Part shown: positions 28,797 to 38,034 of the stretch, one piece after another
Layout of the letters: each line of letters opens with the position of its first letter
Position numbering within the stretch: position 1 is the stretch's first letter
Origin: Sphingomonas sp. Y38-1Y
GTDB lineage: Bacteria; Pseudomonadota; Alphaproteobacteria; Sphingomonadales; Sphingomonadaceae
Direction of reading: 5' to 3'
Length of the DNA stretch: 64,000 nucleotides
Assembly (NCBI RefSeq): GCF_032391395.1
Contig: NZ_CP135916.1
Coordinates: 310,001 to 374,000, forward strand
Made by a program: the position numbers and the translations under genes
The notes under the pieces: model-generated
Told to the model about the DNA's origin: nothing
Seen by the model: only the letters and a program-made list of their open reading frames with translations
Databases searched by the model: none

Positions 28797-30170
28797 ATGA
28801 GCACGAAGACGGCATCGGCGACCGACGCCCCGGTGATCGAGGATCGGTCGCAGCTGATCGACTATTTCGCCGGCGGCGAAAAGCCCGCGGCACGCTGGCG
28901 GATCGGCACCGAGCACGAGAAGTTCGTCTATCGCACCGACGATTTCCGCGCGCCGAGCTATGACGAGCCAGGCGGCATCCGCGACCTGTTGATGGCGCTC
29001 ACCCCCTATGGCTGGACGCCGGTCGAAGAGGGTGGGACCGTCATCGCGCTTGCCGGACCCGACGGGACCGTCAGCCTGGAGCCCGCGGGCCAGCTCGAAC
29101 TGTCGGGCGCGCCGCTCGAAAACCTGCACCAGACCTGCGCCGAGACGGGGCGTCACCTCGAACAGGTGAAGGCTGTCGGCGAGAAGCTGGGCCTCGGTTT
29201 CCTCGGGCTCGGCATGTGGCCGGACAAGACCCGCGCCGAGCTGCCGATCATGCCCAAGGGCCGCTATGCGATCATGCTGCGGCACATGCCGCGGGTGGGG
29301 TCGATGGGCCTCGACATGATGCTGCGCACCTGCACCATCCAGGTCAATCTCGACTATTCGAGCGAAGCCGACATGGTGCAGAAGTTCCGCGTCGGCCTCG
29401 CGCTCCAGCCGCTCGCGACCGCTTTGTTTGCCAATTCGCCGCTGACGGAGGGGCATCCGAACGGGATGCTCTCCTATCGCAGCCACATCTGGTCCGACAC
29501 CGACCCGCACCGCACGGGCATGCTGCCCTTCGTGTTCGACGAGGGCTTCGGCTACGAGCGCTATGCCGACTACGCGCTCGATGTGCCGATGTACTTCGTC
29601 TATCGTCAGGGTCGTTACATCGACGCCTCCGGGCTGAGCTTCCGCGACTTCCTGCGCGGCGAGCTGTCGGTGCTGCCGGGCGAGAAGCCGACGGTCGACG
29701 ACTGGGCCGACCATCTGTCGACCGCCTTCCCCGAGGTGCGGCTCAAGACGTTCCTGGAGATGCGCGGCGCCGATGGTGGGCCGTGGGGCCGCATCTGTGC
29801 GCTGCCCGCCTTCTGGGTCGGCCTCCTCTACGACCAGGGCGCGCTCGACGCCGCCTGGAACCTGGTCAAGGGCTGGTCGATGGAAGAGCGGGAATCGCTT
29901 CGCAACGACGTCCCGCGCCTGGCGCTCGACGCGCCGCTGCCCGGCGGCGGCAAGCTGCGCGACATCGCTAAGGACGTGCTCGCCATTGCCCATCGCGGGC
30001 TCGCCGCGCGCGCGCGGCGCAACGGCTCGGGCGACGACGAAACGGGCTTCCTCGAACCGCTCCACGAGATCGTCCGGTCGGGCAAGGTGCCCGCCGAGCG
30101 GCTGCTGGAGCGCTACCACGCGCAGTGGGACGGCGATGCGACCGGCATCTACCGGGAGAATCGGTTCTAA
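28797..30170 (+). CDS. gshA: Glutamate-cysteine ligase, plant/alphaproteobacterial type
   Basis: A 457-residue enzyme for the first step of glutathione synthesis (ATP-dependent joining of Glu and Cys). It is of the GCS2 plant-like family, as shown by RWRIGTEHEKFVYR, SLEPAGQLELSGAP, GLGMWPDK and MLRTCTIQVNLDYSSE. The product feeds the several glutathione transferases in the window. It follows the EVE gene by 32 bp on the same strand. Confidence 0.95.
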   Translation: MSTKTASATDAPVIEDRSQLIDYFAGGEKPAARWRIGTEHEKFVYRTDDFRAPSYDEPGGIRDLLMALTPYGWTPVEEGGTVIALAGPDGTVSLEPAGQLELSGAPLENLHQTCAETGRHLEQVKAVGEKLGLGFLGLGMWPDKTRAELPIMPKGRYAIMLRHMPRVGSMGLDMMLRTCTIQVNLDYSSEADMVQKFRVGLALQPLATALFANSPLTEGHPNGMLSYRSHIWSDTDPHRTGMLPFVFDEGFGYERYADYALDVPMYFVYRQGRYIDASGLSFRDFLRGELSVLPGEKPTVDDWADHLSTAFPEVRLKTFLEMRGADGGPWGRICALPAFWVGLLYDQGALDAAWNLVKGWSMEERESLRNDVPRLALDAPLPGGGKLRDIAKDVLAIAHRGLAARARRNGSGDDETGFLEPLHEIVRSGKVPAERLLERYHAQWDGDATGIYRENRF

Positions 30171-30177
30171 TCACCCA

Positions 30178-30319
30178 CCGTTCGTCCTGAGTAGCCGCCG
30201 AGTAGCGCGAAGCGCGTATCGAGGCGGCGTATCGAAGGAGGTTGATGCTCGAAACCGTGCTTCGATACGCGCCTCGATACGCCGCTATGCGGCTACTCGG
30301 TCGCTACTCAGCATGAACG
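30178..30319. repeat. Long REP-like inverted repeat (CCGTTCGTCCTGAGTAGC...GCTACTCAG...GAACGG)
   Basis: The outer arms CCGTTCGTCCTGAGTAGC and GCTACTCAGCATGAACGG pair, and inner arms with GCGTATCGAGGCGGCGTATCG and its inverse form further hairpins. It lies between the convergent gshA and ICMT-like genes and overlaps the last codons of the latter. Its ends are related to the 35016-35120 element. Confidence 0.8.
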
Positions 30320-31629
30320 GGATTGGGATTTTGGGGACGCTTGGCGCCTCCCAACCACGCAAAGAACCGCGGCACCGCCCCGTTCCGCGCCATCCACGCG
30401 CTATACGCCTGATACGCCGGGTCGAGCCCCAGGTGCCGCTCCTCGGTCTTGGCCCGCCAGTAATAGACCCCGCTGACCACCCCCATTAGCAGCGTGTTGC
30501 GCACCCCGTCCTGCCAGTCGCCACCCGCCGGCAGCATCGGCAGCACCGCCAGCCACCAGAACAGATTCTTCGACAGGTACGCAGGGTGCCGCGAGAAGGC
30601 GTAGGGTCCGTGCGTTAGGATGCCGCGGTGCGTCAGGTTCGAGAACCGGAACCCAAACGCCATCGTCGCCCAGGCATAGATGCCCGTCAGTCCGACCAGC
30701 GCCGCGCCCCAGACCGCCAGCAGCACCGGATGCCCGGCGAACCAGACCGCCCAACCGTCCGGTCCCTGCGTGCCCTGATGATAGTCGAGCGGCCCCCCGT
30801 CACCCATCAGGATGAACGGCGGATAGCAGATCAGCGCCGCCATCCACGCCGCCGCGAACGGATTGGCCGTGCGGATATGCGCGTCGAGCGGCTTGATCGT
30901 CAGCACATAGCCGACCGTCGCGAACGCCACGTCGATCATGAACATGAAGGTGATGAGCCACATGGCGAGTGCCGTCGGGCTCGACAGCACTTGCCCCATG
31001 TCGCCGCGGATGAAGGCGCCGAAGCCGCCGGGCACGATCGCCAGCATGAACGCCATGAAGAAGCCCTTCACCGCCCACGCGCGCGCATGGTGCGCGATCG
31101 CGGTGCGGTCGATCGGCTCGTCCAGCCCCATCACCCAGGCACCGAAATGCCAGGTGCCGTCCCTGGGCTCGACCGTCACCCGGTCGATCAGGAAGATGTA
31201 CGGGATAGACAGCGCGAACAGCCATGGTGCCGCCGCCTGGAAGCACGCCATCGCAAAGCCGAACATCCCCTCATGATAGACGCGCACGCTGAAGTAGATG
31301 AGGCCGATCGCACCCCAGGTCAGCCACAGGCCGGCGAGCCGCGTCAGGCTGATCTCGAACGTCTCGCGCCACGGCTTGGGGTTCGACCAATCGAGGCCGG
31401 TCGACGCGTGGCGATGAACCTTGTCGACGAAGATCGCCCAGAGCACCATCGGCACCGCACAGGCGACGAGATTGGTCAGGGCCGAAAACGGCCCGTCCAT
31501 GCCATAGAGCTTGGCGATCGTCGTCCAGGTCAAGAGGCCGGCGAGCCCCACCAGACCGCAGCCGGTCGACACCGCCGAACGGGGCCGCGGATCGGCCGCG
31601 CGGGCGGCAAGGCGCGTGTCGTGATACAT
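30304..31629 (-). CDS. Polytopic membrane protein with isoprenylcysteine carboxyl methyltransferase (ICMT/PEMT)-like C-terminus
   Basis: A 441-residue protein with about ten predicted membrane helices. The C-terminal part has the ICMT/PEMT signature: GILTHGPYAFSRHPAYLSKNLFWW, then YYWRAKTEERHLGLDPAYQAYSAWM, the SAM-binding HPxY and E-E elements. It may methylate a lipid or membrane-bound small molecule; the substrate is not evident. The last residues (NPNPVHAE) are encoded inside a REP repeat, so the C-terminus may have been changed by its insertion. Confidence 0.85.
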   Translation of the reverse strand: MYHDTRLAARAADPRPRSAVSTGCGLVGLAGLLTWTTIAKLYGMDGPFSALTNLVACAVPMVLWAIFVDKVHRHASTGLDWSNPKPWRETFEISLTRLAGLWLTWGAIGLIYFSVRVYHEGMFGFAMACFQAAAPWLFALSIPYIFLIDRVTVEPRDGTWHFGAWVMGLDEPIDRTAIAHHARAWAVKGFFMAFMLAIVPGGFGAFIRGDMGQVLSSPTALAMWLITFMFMIDVAFATVGYVLTIKPLDAHIRTANPFAAAWMAALICYPPFILMGDGGPLDYHQGTQGPDGWAVWFAGHPVLLAVWGAALVGLTGIYAWATMAFGFRFSNLTHRGILTHGPYAFSRHPAYLSKNLFWWLAVLPMLPAGGDWQDGVRNTLLMGVVSGVYYWRAKTEERHLGLDPAYQAYSAWMARNGAVPRFFAWLGGAKRPQNPNPVHAE

Positions 31630-31773
31630 GGCCGTGCGCTCTAGCCCGGAAATGGTAAGCGCCGCGTGAAGACGATCGGTCGCCGATGTGACGATATCAA
31701 GCGAAACGGCCTTGATGCTGCGGCGAGACGGGTCTTTATTGCGCCCATTCTCCCGTCATCCCGAAAGGCATCC

Positions 31774-33684
31774 ATGACTCGTCGCCTTGCGTTTGCCGCG
31801 CTCCTGCTCGCTTCGTCCGCCGCCGCGCTCGCGCAGCAGGGCAATTCCATGCCCCAGCCGCTGCCGTTCGAGGAGACGATCCCCGCCCCGCGCGACGTCG
31901 ACTATCCGGGCGTCATCCGCCTGGACGTCGACGCGACCGACGTCGATCGCGCGATCTGGCGCGTGAAGGAGACGATCCCCGTCGCACAGGCAGGCCGCAT
32001 GACGCTGTTGATGCCCGCCTGGCTGCCCGGCAACCACGCGCCGCGCGGCCAGATCGAGAAGCTGGCCGGCCTCACGATCCGCGCGGGCAATCGCGTGCTG
32101 CCGTGGAAGCGCGATCCCGTCGACGTCTATGCCTTCCACATCGACGTGCCGGAGGGGGTCCGTTCGGTCGAGGCGAGCTTCCAGTTCCTGTCGGCGACCA
32201 AGCCCGACCAGGGCCGCATCATGGTCGCGCCCAACATGCTCAACCTGCAATGGGAAGCGGTCAGCCTCTATCCCGCTGGCTATTACACGCGCCGCATCCC
32301 GATCCAGGCGAACGTGAAGTATCCGGCGGGCTGGACCGCGGCGTCGGGGCTGCCCTCGACGCGCACCGGCGCGACCTATGCCTATCAGCAGACGAGCTAC
32401 GAGACGCTGCAGGACTCGCCCGTGTTCGCCGGCCGTTATTACCGCGAGTTCAAGCTCAGCGACCGCGTCGACCTCAACGTCTTCGCCGACAAGCCCGAAG
32501 AGCTTGAGGCGACGCCCGAGCAGGTCGCCGCGCACCAGCGCCTCGTCGAACAGGCGGTGAAGCTGTTCGGCGCGCAGCATTACGACCGCTACGAGTTCCT
32601 GTTCGCGATCACCGACCAGATGGGCGGCATCGGCCTGGAGCATCATCGCAGCTCGGAAAACGGCGTTCCCTCGGGCTATTTCACCAAGTGGAACGACGGC
32701 CCGGGCCGCCGCAATCTGCTGCCGCACGAATTCACGCACAGCTGGGATGGCAAGTTCCGCCGCGGCGCCGACCTGTGGACGCCCGATTTCCGCACGCCGA
32801 TGCGCAATTCGATGCTGTGGGTGTATGAGGGGCAGACGCAGTTCTGGGGCTATGTGCTCCAGGCGCGCTCGGGCCTCGTCTCCAAGCAGGACACGCTCGA
32901 CATGATGGCGGCGATCTGGGCCAGCCTCGACAACCGGCCCGGCCGCGACTGGCGTCCGATGATCGACACGACCAACGACCCGATCATCTCGGCCCGCCGA
33001 CCGAAGGGCTGGGTCAGCTATCAGCGCAGCGAGGATTATTACAACGAAGGGCTGCTGATCTGGCTGGAGGCCGATTCAAAGCTGCGCGAGCTGTCGGGCG
33101 GCGCCAAGTCGATGGACGATTTCGCCCGCGCCTTCTTCGGCATGCGCGATGGCGATTGGGGCGTGCTGACCTACAACCTGGACGACGTGGTAAAGACGAT
33201 GGAGGGCATCCAGCCCTACGACTGGCGCACCTTCCTCAACGAGCGCGTCTATCAGGTGAACAAGCGCGCACCGGTCGCCGGGTTCGAGAAGAACGGCTAC
33301 CGCATCGTCTATACCGAGGAGCAGTCGCCCTATCTCAAGAGCACCGAGAAGGAGGGCAATGCCGACTTCTTCTATTCGCTGGGGCTTAGCATCGGCAAGG
33401 AAGGCGCGGTCAGCGCCGTCCGCTGGGACGGGCCGGCGTTCGAGAAGAACATCGACATCAACACGACGATCGTCTCGGTCAATGGACAGGCGTACAAGCC
33501 CGACGTCCTGCGTACCGCGATCACCGCCAACAAGGGCGGCCAGGCGCCGATCAAGCTCCTCCTCAAGCATGACGACACGTACCGCGAGGCGGTGATCGAT
33601 TATCGCGGCGGCAACCGCTATCCGCGCGCCGAGAAGATTGGGACGGGCGACGGCGGGCTCGATCGGTTGCTCAGCGCCAAGTAA
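31774..33684 (+). CDS. M61 family (glycyl aminopeptidase-like) secreted metallopeptidase
   Basis: A 636-residue periplasmic zinc peptidase. A signal peptide (to ~residue 21, LAQ) is followed by an N-terminal beta-rich domain. The catalytic HEFTH is at residues 318-322, with the third ligand Glu352 in WVYEGQTQFWG, and a C-terminal PDZ-like domain (~500-610) contains SVRWDGPAF and NGQAY. The start at ATG 31774 is set by the signal peptide and GAAAGG upstream; the frame is open to 31666. It probably trims peptides in the periplasm. Confidence 0.93.
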   Translation: MTRRLAFAALLLASSAAALAQQGNSMPQPLPFEETIPAPRDVDYPGVIRLDVDATDVDRAIWRVKETIPVAQAGRMTLLMPAWLPGNHAPRGQIEKLAGLTIRAGNRVLPWKRDPVDVYAFHIDVPEGVRSVEASFQFLSATKPDQGRIMVAPNMLNLQWEAVSLYPAGYYTRRIPIQANVKYPAGWTAASGLPSTRTGATYAYQQTSYETLQDSPVFAGRYYREFKLSDRVDLNVFADKPEELEATPEQVAAHQRLVEQAVKLFGAQHYDRYEFLFAITDQMGGIGLEHHRSSENGVPSGYFTKWNDGPGRRNLLPHEFTHSWDGKFRRGADLWTPDFRTPMRNSMLWVYEGQTQFWGYVLQARSGLVSKQDTLDMMAAIWASLDNRPGRDWRPMIDTTNDPIISARRPKGWVSYQRSEDYYNEGLLIWLEADSKLRELSGGAKSMDDFARAFFGMRDGDWGVLTYNLDDVVKTMEGIQPYDWRTFLNERVYQVNKRAPVAGFEKNGYRIVYTEEQSPYLKSTEKEGNADFFYSLGLSIGKEGAVSAVRWDGPAFEKNIDINTTIVSVNGQAYKPDVLRTAITANKGGQAPIKLLLKHDDTYREAVIDYRGGNRYPRAEKIGTGDGGLDRLLSAK

Positions 33685-33771
33685 AAGAAGGACACTGGTG
33701 CGGCGCAACATTGACGCGCCGCACCAAAGGCCTATGCGCATCGCCCAGCATTCTTCAGGGAGTTTTGGACC

Positions 33772-34353
33772 ATGCGCATCGACAAGGTGCCCGTCGGCAA
33801 GTCGCCGCCCGACGATCTCAACGTCATCATCGAAGTCCCGACCGGCGGTGAGCCCGTCAAGTACGAGTTCGACAAGGCGTCGGGCGCGCTGTTCGTCGAT
33901 CGCATCCTGCACACGCCGATGCGCTATCCGGCGAACTACGGCTTCGTGCCGCATACGCTGAGCCCCGATGGCGACCCGCTCGACGCGCTGGTCGTGGCGC
34001 GCAGCCCGTTCATCCCCGGTTGCGTCGTGCGCGCGCGCCCGATCGCGGTCCTCAACCTGGAGGACGAGGCCGGCGGCGACGAGAAGCTGGTCTGCGTCCC
34101 CGTCGACTCGACCTTCCCCTACTACACCAAGGTCGACGGCAAGGAGGATCTGCCCGAGATCGTCTTCGAGCAGATCGAGCACTTCTTCACCCACTACAAG
34201 GACCTGGAGAAGAAGAAGTGGGTGCGCATCGGCACCTGGGGCGATCGCGACGAGGCGCGCCGCGTGACGATGGAGGCGATCGAGCGCTACAACGCCGAGA
34301 AGGCGAAGGGCGAAGAGCCGATGAACCACGACGTTCCCGGCCGCGAGGACTGA
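33772..34353 (+). CDS. ppa: Inorganic pyrophosphatase (class I)
   Basis: A 193-residue Mg2+-dependent soluble pyrophosphatase. Conserved elements are IEVPTGGEPVKYEFDK, MRYPANYGFVPHTLSPDGDPLDALV (metal-binding acidic residues) and the TKVDGKEDLPE region. It is slightly longer than the 175-residue enterobacterial enzyme, which is normal for alphaproteobacteria. It is followed 4 nt later by the oxygenase-like gene. Confidence 0.97.
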   Translation: MRIDKVPVGKSPPDDLNVIIEVPTGGEPVKYEFDKASGALFVDRILHTPMRYPANYGFVPHTLSPDGDPLDALVVARSPFIPGCVVRARPIAVLNLEDEAGGDEKLVCVPVDSTFPYYTKVDGKEDLPEIVFEQIEHFFTHYKDLEKKKWVRIGTWGDRDEARRVTMEAIERYNAEKAKGEEPMNHDVPGRED

Positions 34354-34357
34354 TCGC

Positions 34358-34999
34358 GTGAGCGGCGCCGGCGAGCTCAAGGCCCGCGCGGCGCTGCTCG
34401 GCCTGTTCGACACGCCGGCACTGCATGCGCAGGTGACGGAGCCTGCGGAAACCTGCGCCGCGCTCGCCGCCGCGGTGCGCGAGCGGCGCGCGGCGCATGC
34501 CGGCCTCGATCGATCCAATGTCGGCGGCTGGCACTCGGCGACCGACATGCTCGACTGGGGCGGCGAGGCGGCGGCACGCGTCGCCGACCTCGCGATCCGG
34601 CTCGCCAGGCGCCTCTCCCACTTCGACGGCCGCGATCCGGCCGAGATCGAGTGGAGCCTGCGCATGTGGGCGAACGTCTCGCCGCCCGGCGCGCTCAACA
34701 TGAGCCACGCCCATCCCGGCGTGCTGTGGGCCGCGGTCTTCTATGTCGACATGGGCGATGCCGGAGAGGCTGGCGGCGGCGAACTCTATCTGGAGGACCC
34801 GCGCTTCCCGCTACCGCAGGCGCGGATGGCAGGCTTCCGCATGATCGGCAGCGACGGCCAGCCGCAATCGCCCGACAAGCGCATCGTCACCAAGGCCGGC
34901 GACCTCATCGTCTTCCCCGCCTGGCTCCGCCACGGCGTCCGCCCGCACGGCGGCACGCGCGAGCGCATCTCGATCGCGATGAACCTGGACGCCAAGTAG
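34358..34999 (+). CDS. 2OG-Fe(II) oxygenase-like protein (TIGR02466 type)
   Basis: A 213-residue double-stranded beta-helix protein. Putative iron ligands are His117 or His119 (NMSHAHPGVLWAAVFYVDMG), an acidic residue in GGGELYLEDPR, and His192 (FPAWLRHGVRPH). Arg203 is in place to bind 2-oxoglutarate. The substrate is unknown. It starts with GTG, 4 nt after ppa, so it is probably co-transcribed with ppa. Confidence 0.82.
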   Translation: MSGAGELKARAALLGLFDTPALHAQVTEPAETCAALAAAVRERRAAHAGLDRSNVGGWHSATDMLDWGGEAAARVADLAIRLARRLSHFDGRDPAEIEWSLRMWANVSPPGALNMSHAHPGVLWAAVFYVDMGDAGEAGGGELYLEDPRFPLPQARMAGFRMIGSDGQPQSPDKRIVTKAGDLIVFPAWLRHGVRPHGGTRERISIAMNLDAK

Positions 35000-35015
35000 T
35001 GGCACCGTTCCCACC

Positions 35016-35120
35016 CCGTTCGTGCTGAGTAGCGGCCGAGCGAAGTCGAGGTCGCGTATCGAAGCACCTGTCCTTCGATACGCCATTTCGACGAGCTCAA
35101 TGGCTACTCAGGACGAACGG
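35016..35120. repeat. REP-like inverted repeat (CCGTTCGTGCTGAGTAGC...GGCTACTCAGGACGAACGG)
   Basis: The outer arms pair over about 18 bp with few mismatches. An inner pair is built on CGTATCGAAGCACCTG / CCTTCGATACG. A second small inverted repeat (CCGTCCGTGCCGAGC...GCTCAGCACGTACGG, 35134-35171) follows immediately. Together they fill the gap between the oxygenase-like gene and the convergent csbD gene. Confidence 0.78.
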
Positions 35121-35186
35121 GGTTGGGGTAATTCCGTCCGTGCCGAGCTATTCCAAGCTCAGCACGTACGGTCGGAAAGGGCCGAG

Positions 35187-35465
35187 TTACTCCGGCTTGC
35201 GCCCGAACGCCGCGAACAGCGCGGCGCCAGCGGCCGCCGCAATCCCCAGCGCCGCAAGCGGCTGGCGGCGCGCGAAGTCGATCGCGGGCTCCAGCGTTTC
35301 CTCGATCGCCGCCTGGAAGTGGCCGATCGACTTCTGCGTCCGACCCTCGGCGGCATCCGCGGCGCCTTCGGCCTCGATCGACCGGTCCTCGACTGCCGAT
35401 CCCAGCGTCTGCTTGGCCTTGCCGCCGATCTCGCGGATGGTCCCTTCGACGATATTCTCGTTCAT
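35187..35465 (-). CDS. CsbD family stress protein
   Basis: A 92-residue protein. The N-terminal ~55 residues are CsbD-like (MNENIVEGTIREIGGKAKQTLG, with imperfect repeats), and the C-terminal part is amphipathic and ends in a short hydrophobic helix (PLAALGIAAAAGAALFAAFG), which could attach it to the membrane. The CsbD family is induced by general stress in other bacteria. The GGAGGA ribosome site supports the ATG at 35465. Confidence 0.88.
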   Translation of the reverse strand: MNENIVEGTIREIGGKAKQTLGSAVEDRSIEAEGAADAAEGRTQKSIGHFQAAIEETLEPAIDFARRQPLAALGIAAAAGAALFAAFGRKPE

Positions 35466-35519
35466 GTCCGTCCTCCGATATTCGAAGGCCATGACGCGTT
35501 GCGGCCAGGAAAGTTGCCT

Positions 35520-36182
35520 TCAGCCCCGGACCAGCCGCGGATAGGCCGCCTTCAATGCCGCAACCTTGGGCGCGTCCCAACGGACGATGTACGGATGGCG
35601 CGGGTTGCGGCGTGCGAAATCCTGATGCTGCGCCTCCGCCGGGTAGAACTTGCCGCTCTCGATCCGCGTCACGATCGGCTTGCCATAGAGATTGGCCTTG
35701 CCGAGCTGCGCCAGATAGCGCTGAGCGACCGCCGCCTGCTGCTTGGACTGCGGGAAGATCGCCGATCGATAGCTGGGGCCGCTGTCCGGACCCTGCCGGT
35801 TGAGCTGCGTCGGATCGTGCGCAACCGAGAAATAGAGCTGGAGCAGCCGGCCATAGCTGACGACGCTCGGGTCATAGACGATGCGGATCGCCTCGGCATG
35901 GCGCGTCCGCTCGGTCGACACGGCGCCGTAATTGGCGGTGCCCGCGTCGCCGCCGGCATAGCCGCTGGTCACGTCGACGACGCCCTTCACCTGCTCGAAC
36001 ACCGCTTCCATGCCCCAGAAGCAGCCACCCGCCAGCACCGCGACGGCGCGGCCCTTGGCCGCCGGTACATCGACAGCGGGCGCCGGGACCGGCACCGCTT
36101 TCTCCGCATGACCCGGTGCCGCCATCAGCGCCGCACCCGCAACCGCGGCCGCACCCAGGCCGATCGCCAACATCCGCTTCAT
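35520..36182 (-). CDS. msrA: Peptide-methionine (S)-S-oxide reductase MsrA, periplasmic
   Basis: A 220-residue enzyme with a signal peptide (LAIGLGAAAVAGAALMAAPGHA, cleavage ~26), so it acts in the periplasm on S-methionine sulfoxide. The catalytic Cys54 is in AGGCFWGMEAVF. Other family motifs are GYAGGDAGTANYGAVSTERTRHAEA and FYPAEAQHQDF. No other Cys is seen in the mature protein, so reduction must use an external thiol rather than an internal resolving Cys. The start at 36182 is chosen for the signal peptide. Confidence 0.94.
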   Translation of the reverse strand: MKRMLAIGLGAAAVAGAALMAAPGHAEKAVPVPAPAVDVPAAKGRAVAVLAGGCFWGMEAVFEQVKGVVDVTSGYAGGDAGTANYGAVSTERTRHAEAIRIVYDPSVVSYGRLLQLYFSVAHDPTQLNRQGPDSGPSYRSAIFPQSKQQAAVAQRYLAQLGKANLYGKPIVTRIESGKFYPAEAQHQDFARRNPRHPYIVRWDAPKVAALKAAYPRLVRG

Positions 36183-36286
36183 CTCGACTCTCCTGTCCGT
36201 CACGCCAAGATGGTGCGTCGGACCGGAAACGAAAAGCGTCCATTCGCGACCGTGGATGCAACGCGGCTGTCGCCAAGTGCGTTTAG

Positions 36287-36505
36287 GTGGCGGGGCCAGT
36301 GATTGCGTTTCGGGGACCGTTGACCGTGACCATCTTCCATCCACTGCTCGTCGAGGCGGTGCGCGACGCACGGCCGCTCGACGACAATGAACTCAACCTC
36401 TTTGCAGAGGCGATCCGGGACCAGGTGCGGCCAAAGGACGCCCCGGCCGAACCGCCGCTGTTCAAATGGGCGCGGCGGGCGGTCGAGGGGTCGCGGGTCA
36501 GCTGA
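36287..36505 (+). CDS. Small hypothetical protein
   Basis: A 72-residue product without recognised domain; the core is IFHPLLVEAVRDARPLDDNELNLFAEAIRDQVRP, and codon use is like its neighbours. The start is uncertain: GTG at 36287, or an in-frame TTG or GTG near 36320-36327 preceded by GGGGA. It is convergent with the 48-residue ORF and overlaps it by 8 nt. Confidence 0.55.
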   Translation: MAGPVIAFRGPLTVTIFHPLLVEAVRDARPLDDNELNLFAEAIRDQVRPKDAPAEPPLFKWARRAVEGSRVS

Positions 36506-36644
36506 GCGACGCGGTCTGCGTCACCGGCGGATACATCGGCTTGTCGTCGGGCTGGCTCGCCTGAAAGCCGACCAGCGCCACCGCGCCGAGCGCGAAGCCG
36601 GAAAGGAAGTGCCGGAGGAAGCCGGCGCGGATCTTGTTCGTCAT
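36498..36644 (-). CDS. Small single-pass membrane or exported hypothetical protein
   Basis: A 48-residue product: MTNKIRAGFLRHFLSGFALG, then AVALVGFQAS and a polar tail. It has one hydrophobic helix, probably an uncleaved anchor. AAGGGA lies about 8 nt before the ATG at 36644. No homologue is recognised. Confidence 0.55.
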   Translation of the reverse strand: MTNKIRAGFLRHFLSGFALGAVALVGFQASQPDDKPMYPPVTQTASLS

Positions 36645-36788
36645 CTCAGTCCCTTTGGCCGGGGGCGGCGTCCGCCCGTGAACCCACTGAGTCGCGGTTC
36701 CCCGCACTCACCGGCCCGTTTGTAATGAGTCGGGTTGAACGGACGGTGGACCGCCCGTTCATCTTTCAGTCTGGTTTGCGGCAGCCGT

Positions 36789-37991
<1,203 letters not shown>

Positions 37992-38034
37992 TCAGGGCTT
38001 TCGACAAGTCGCGCGCCCGTTGCGCGCGGCGCGC

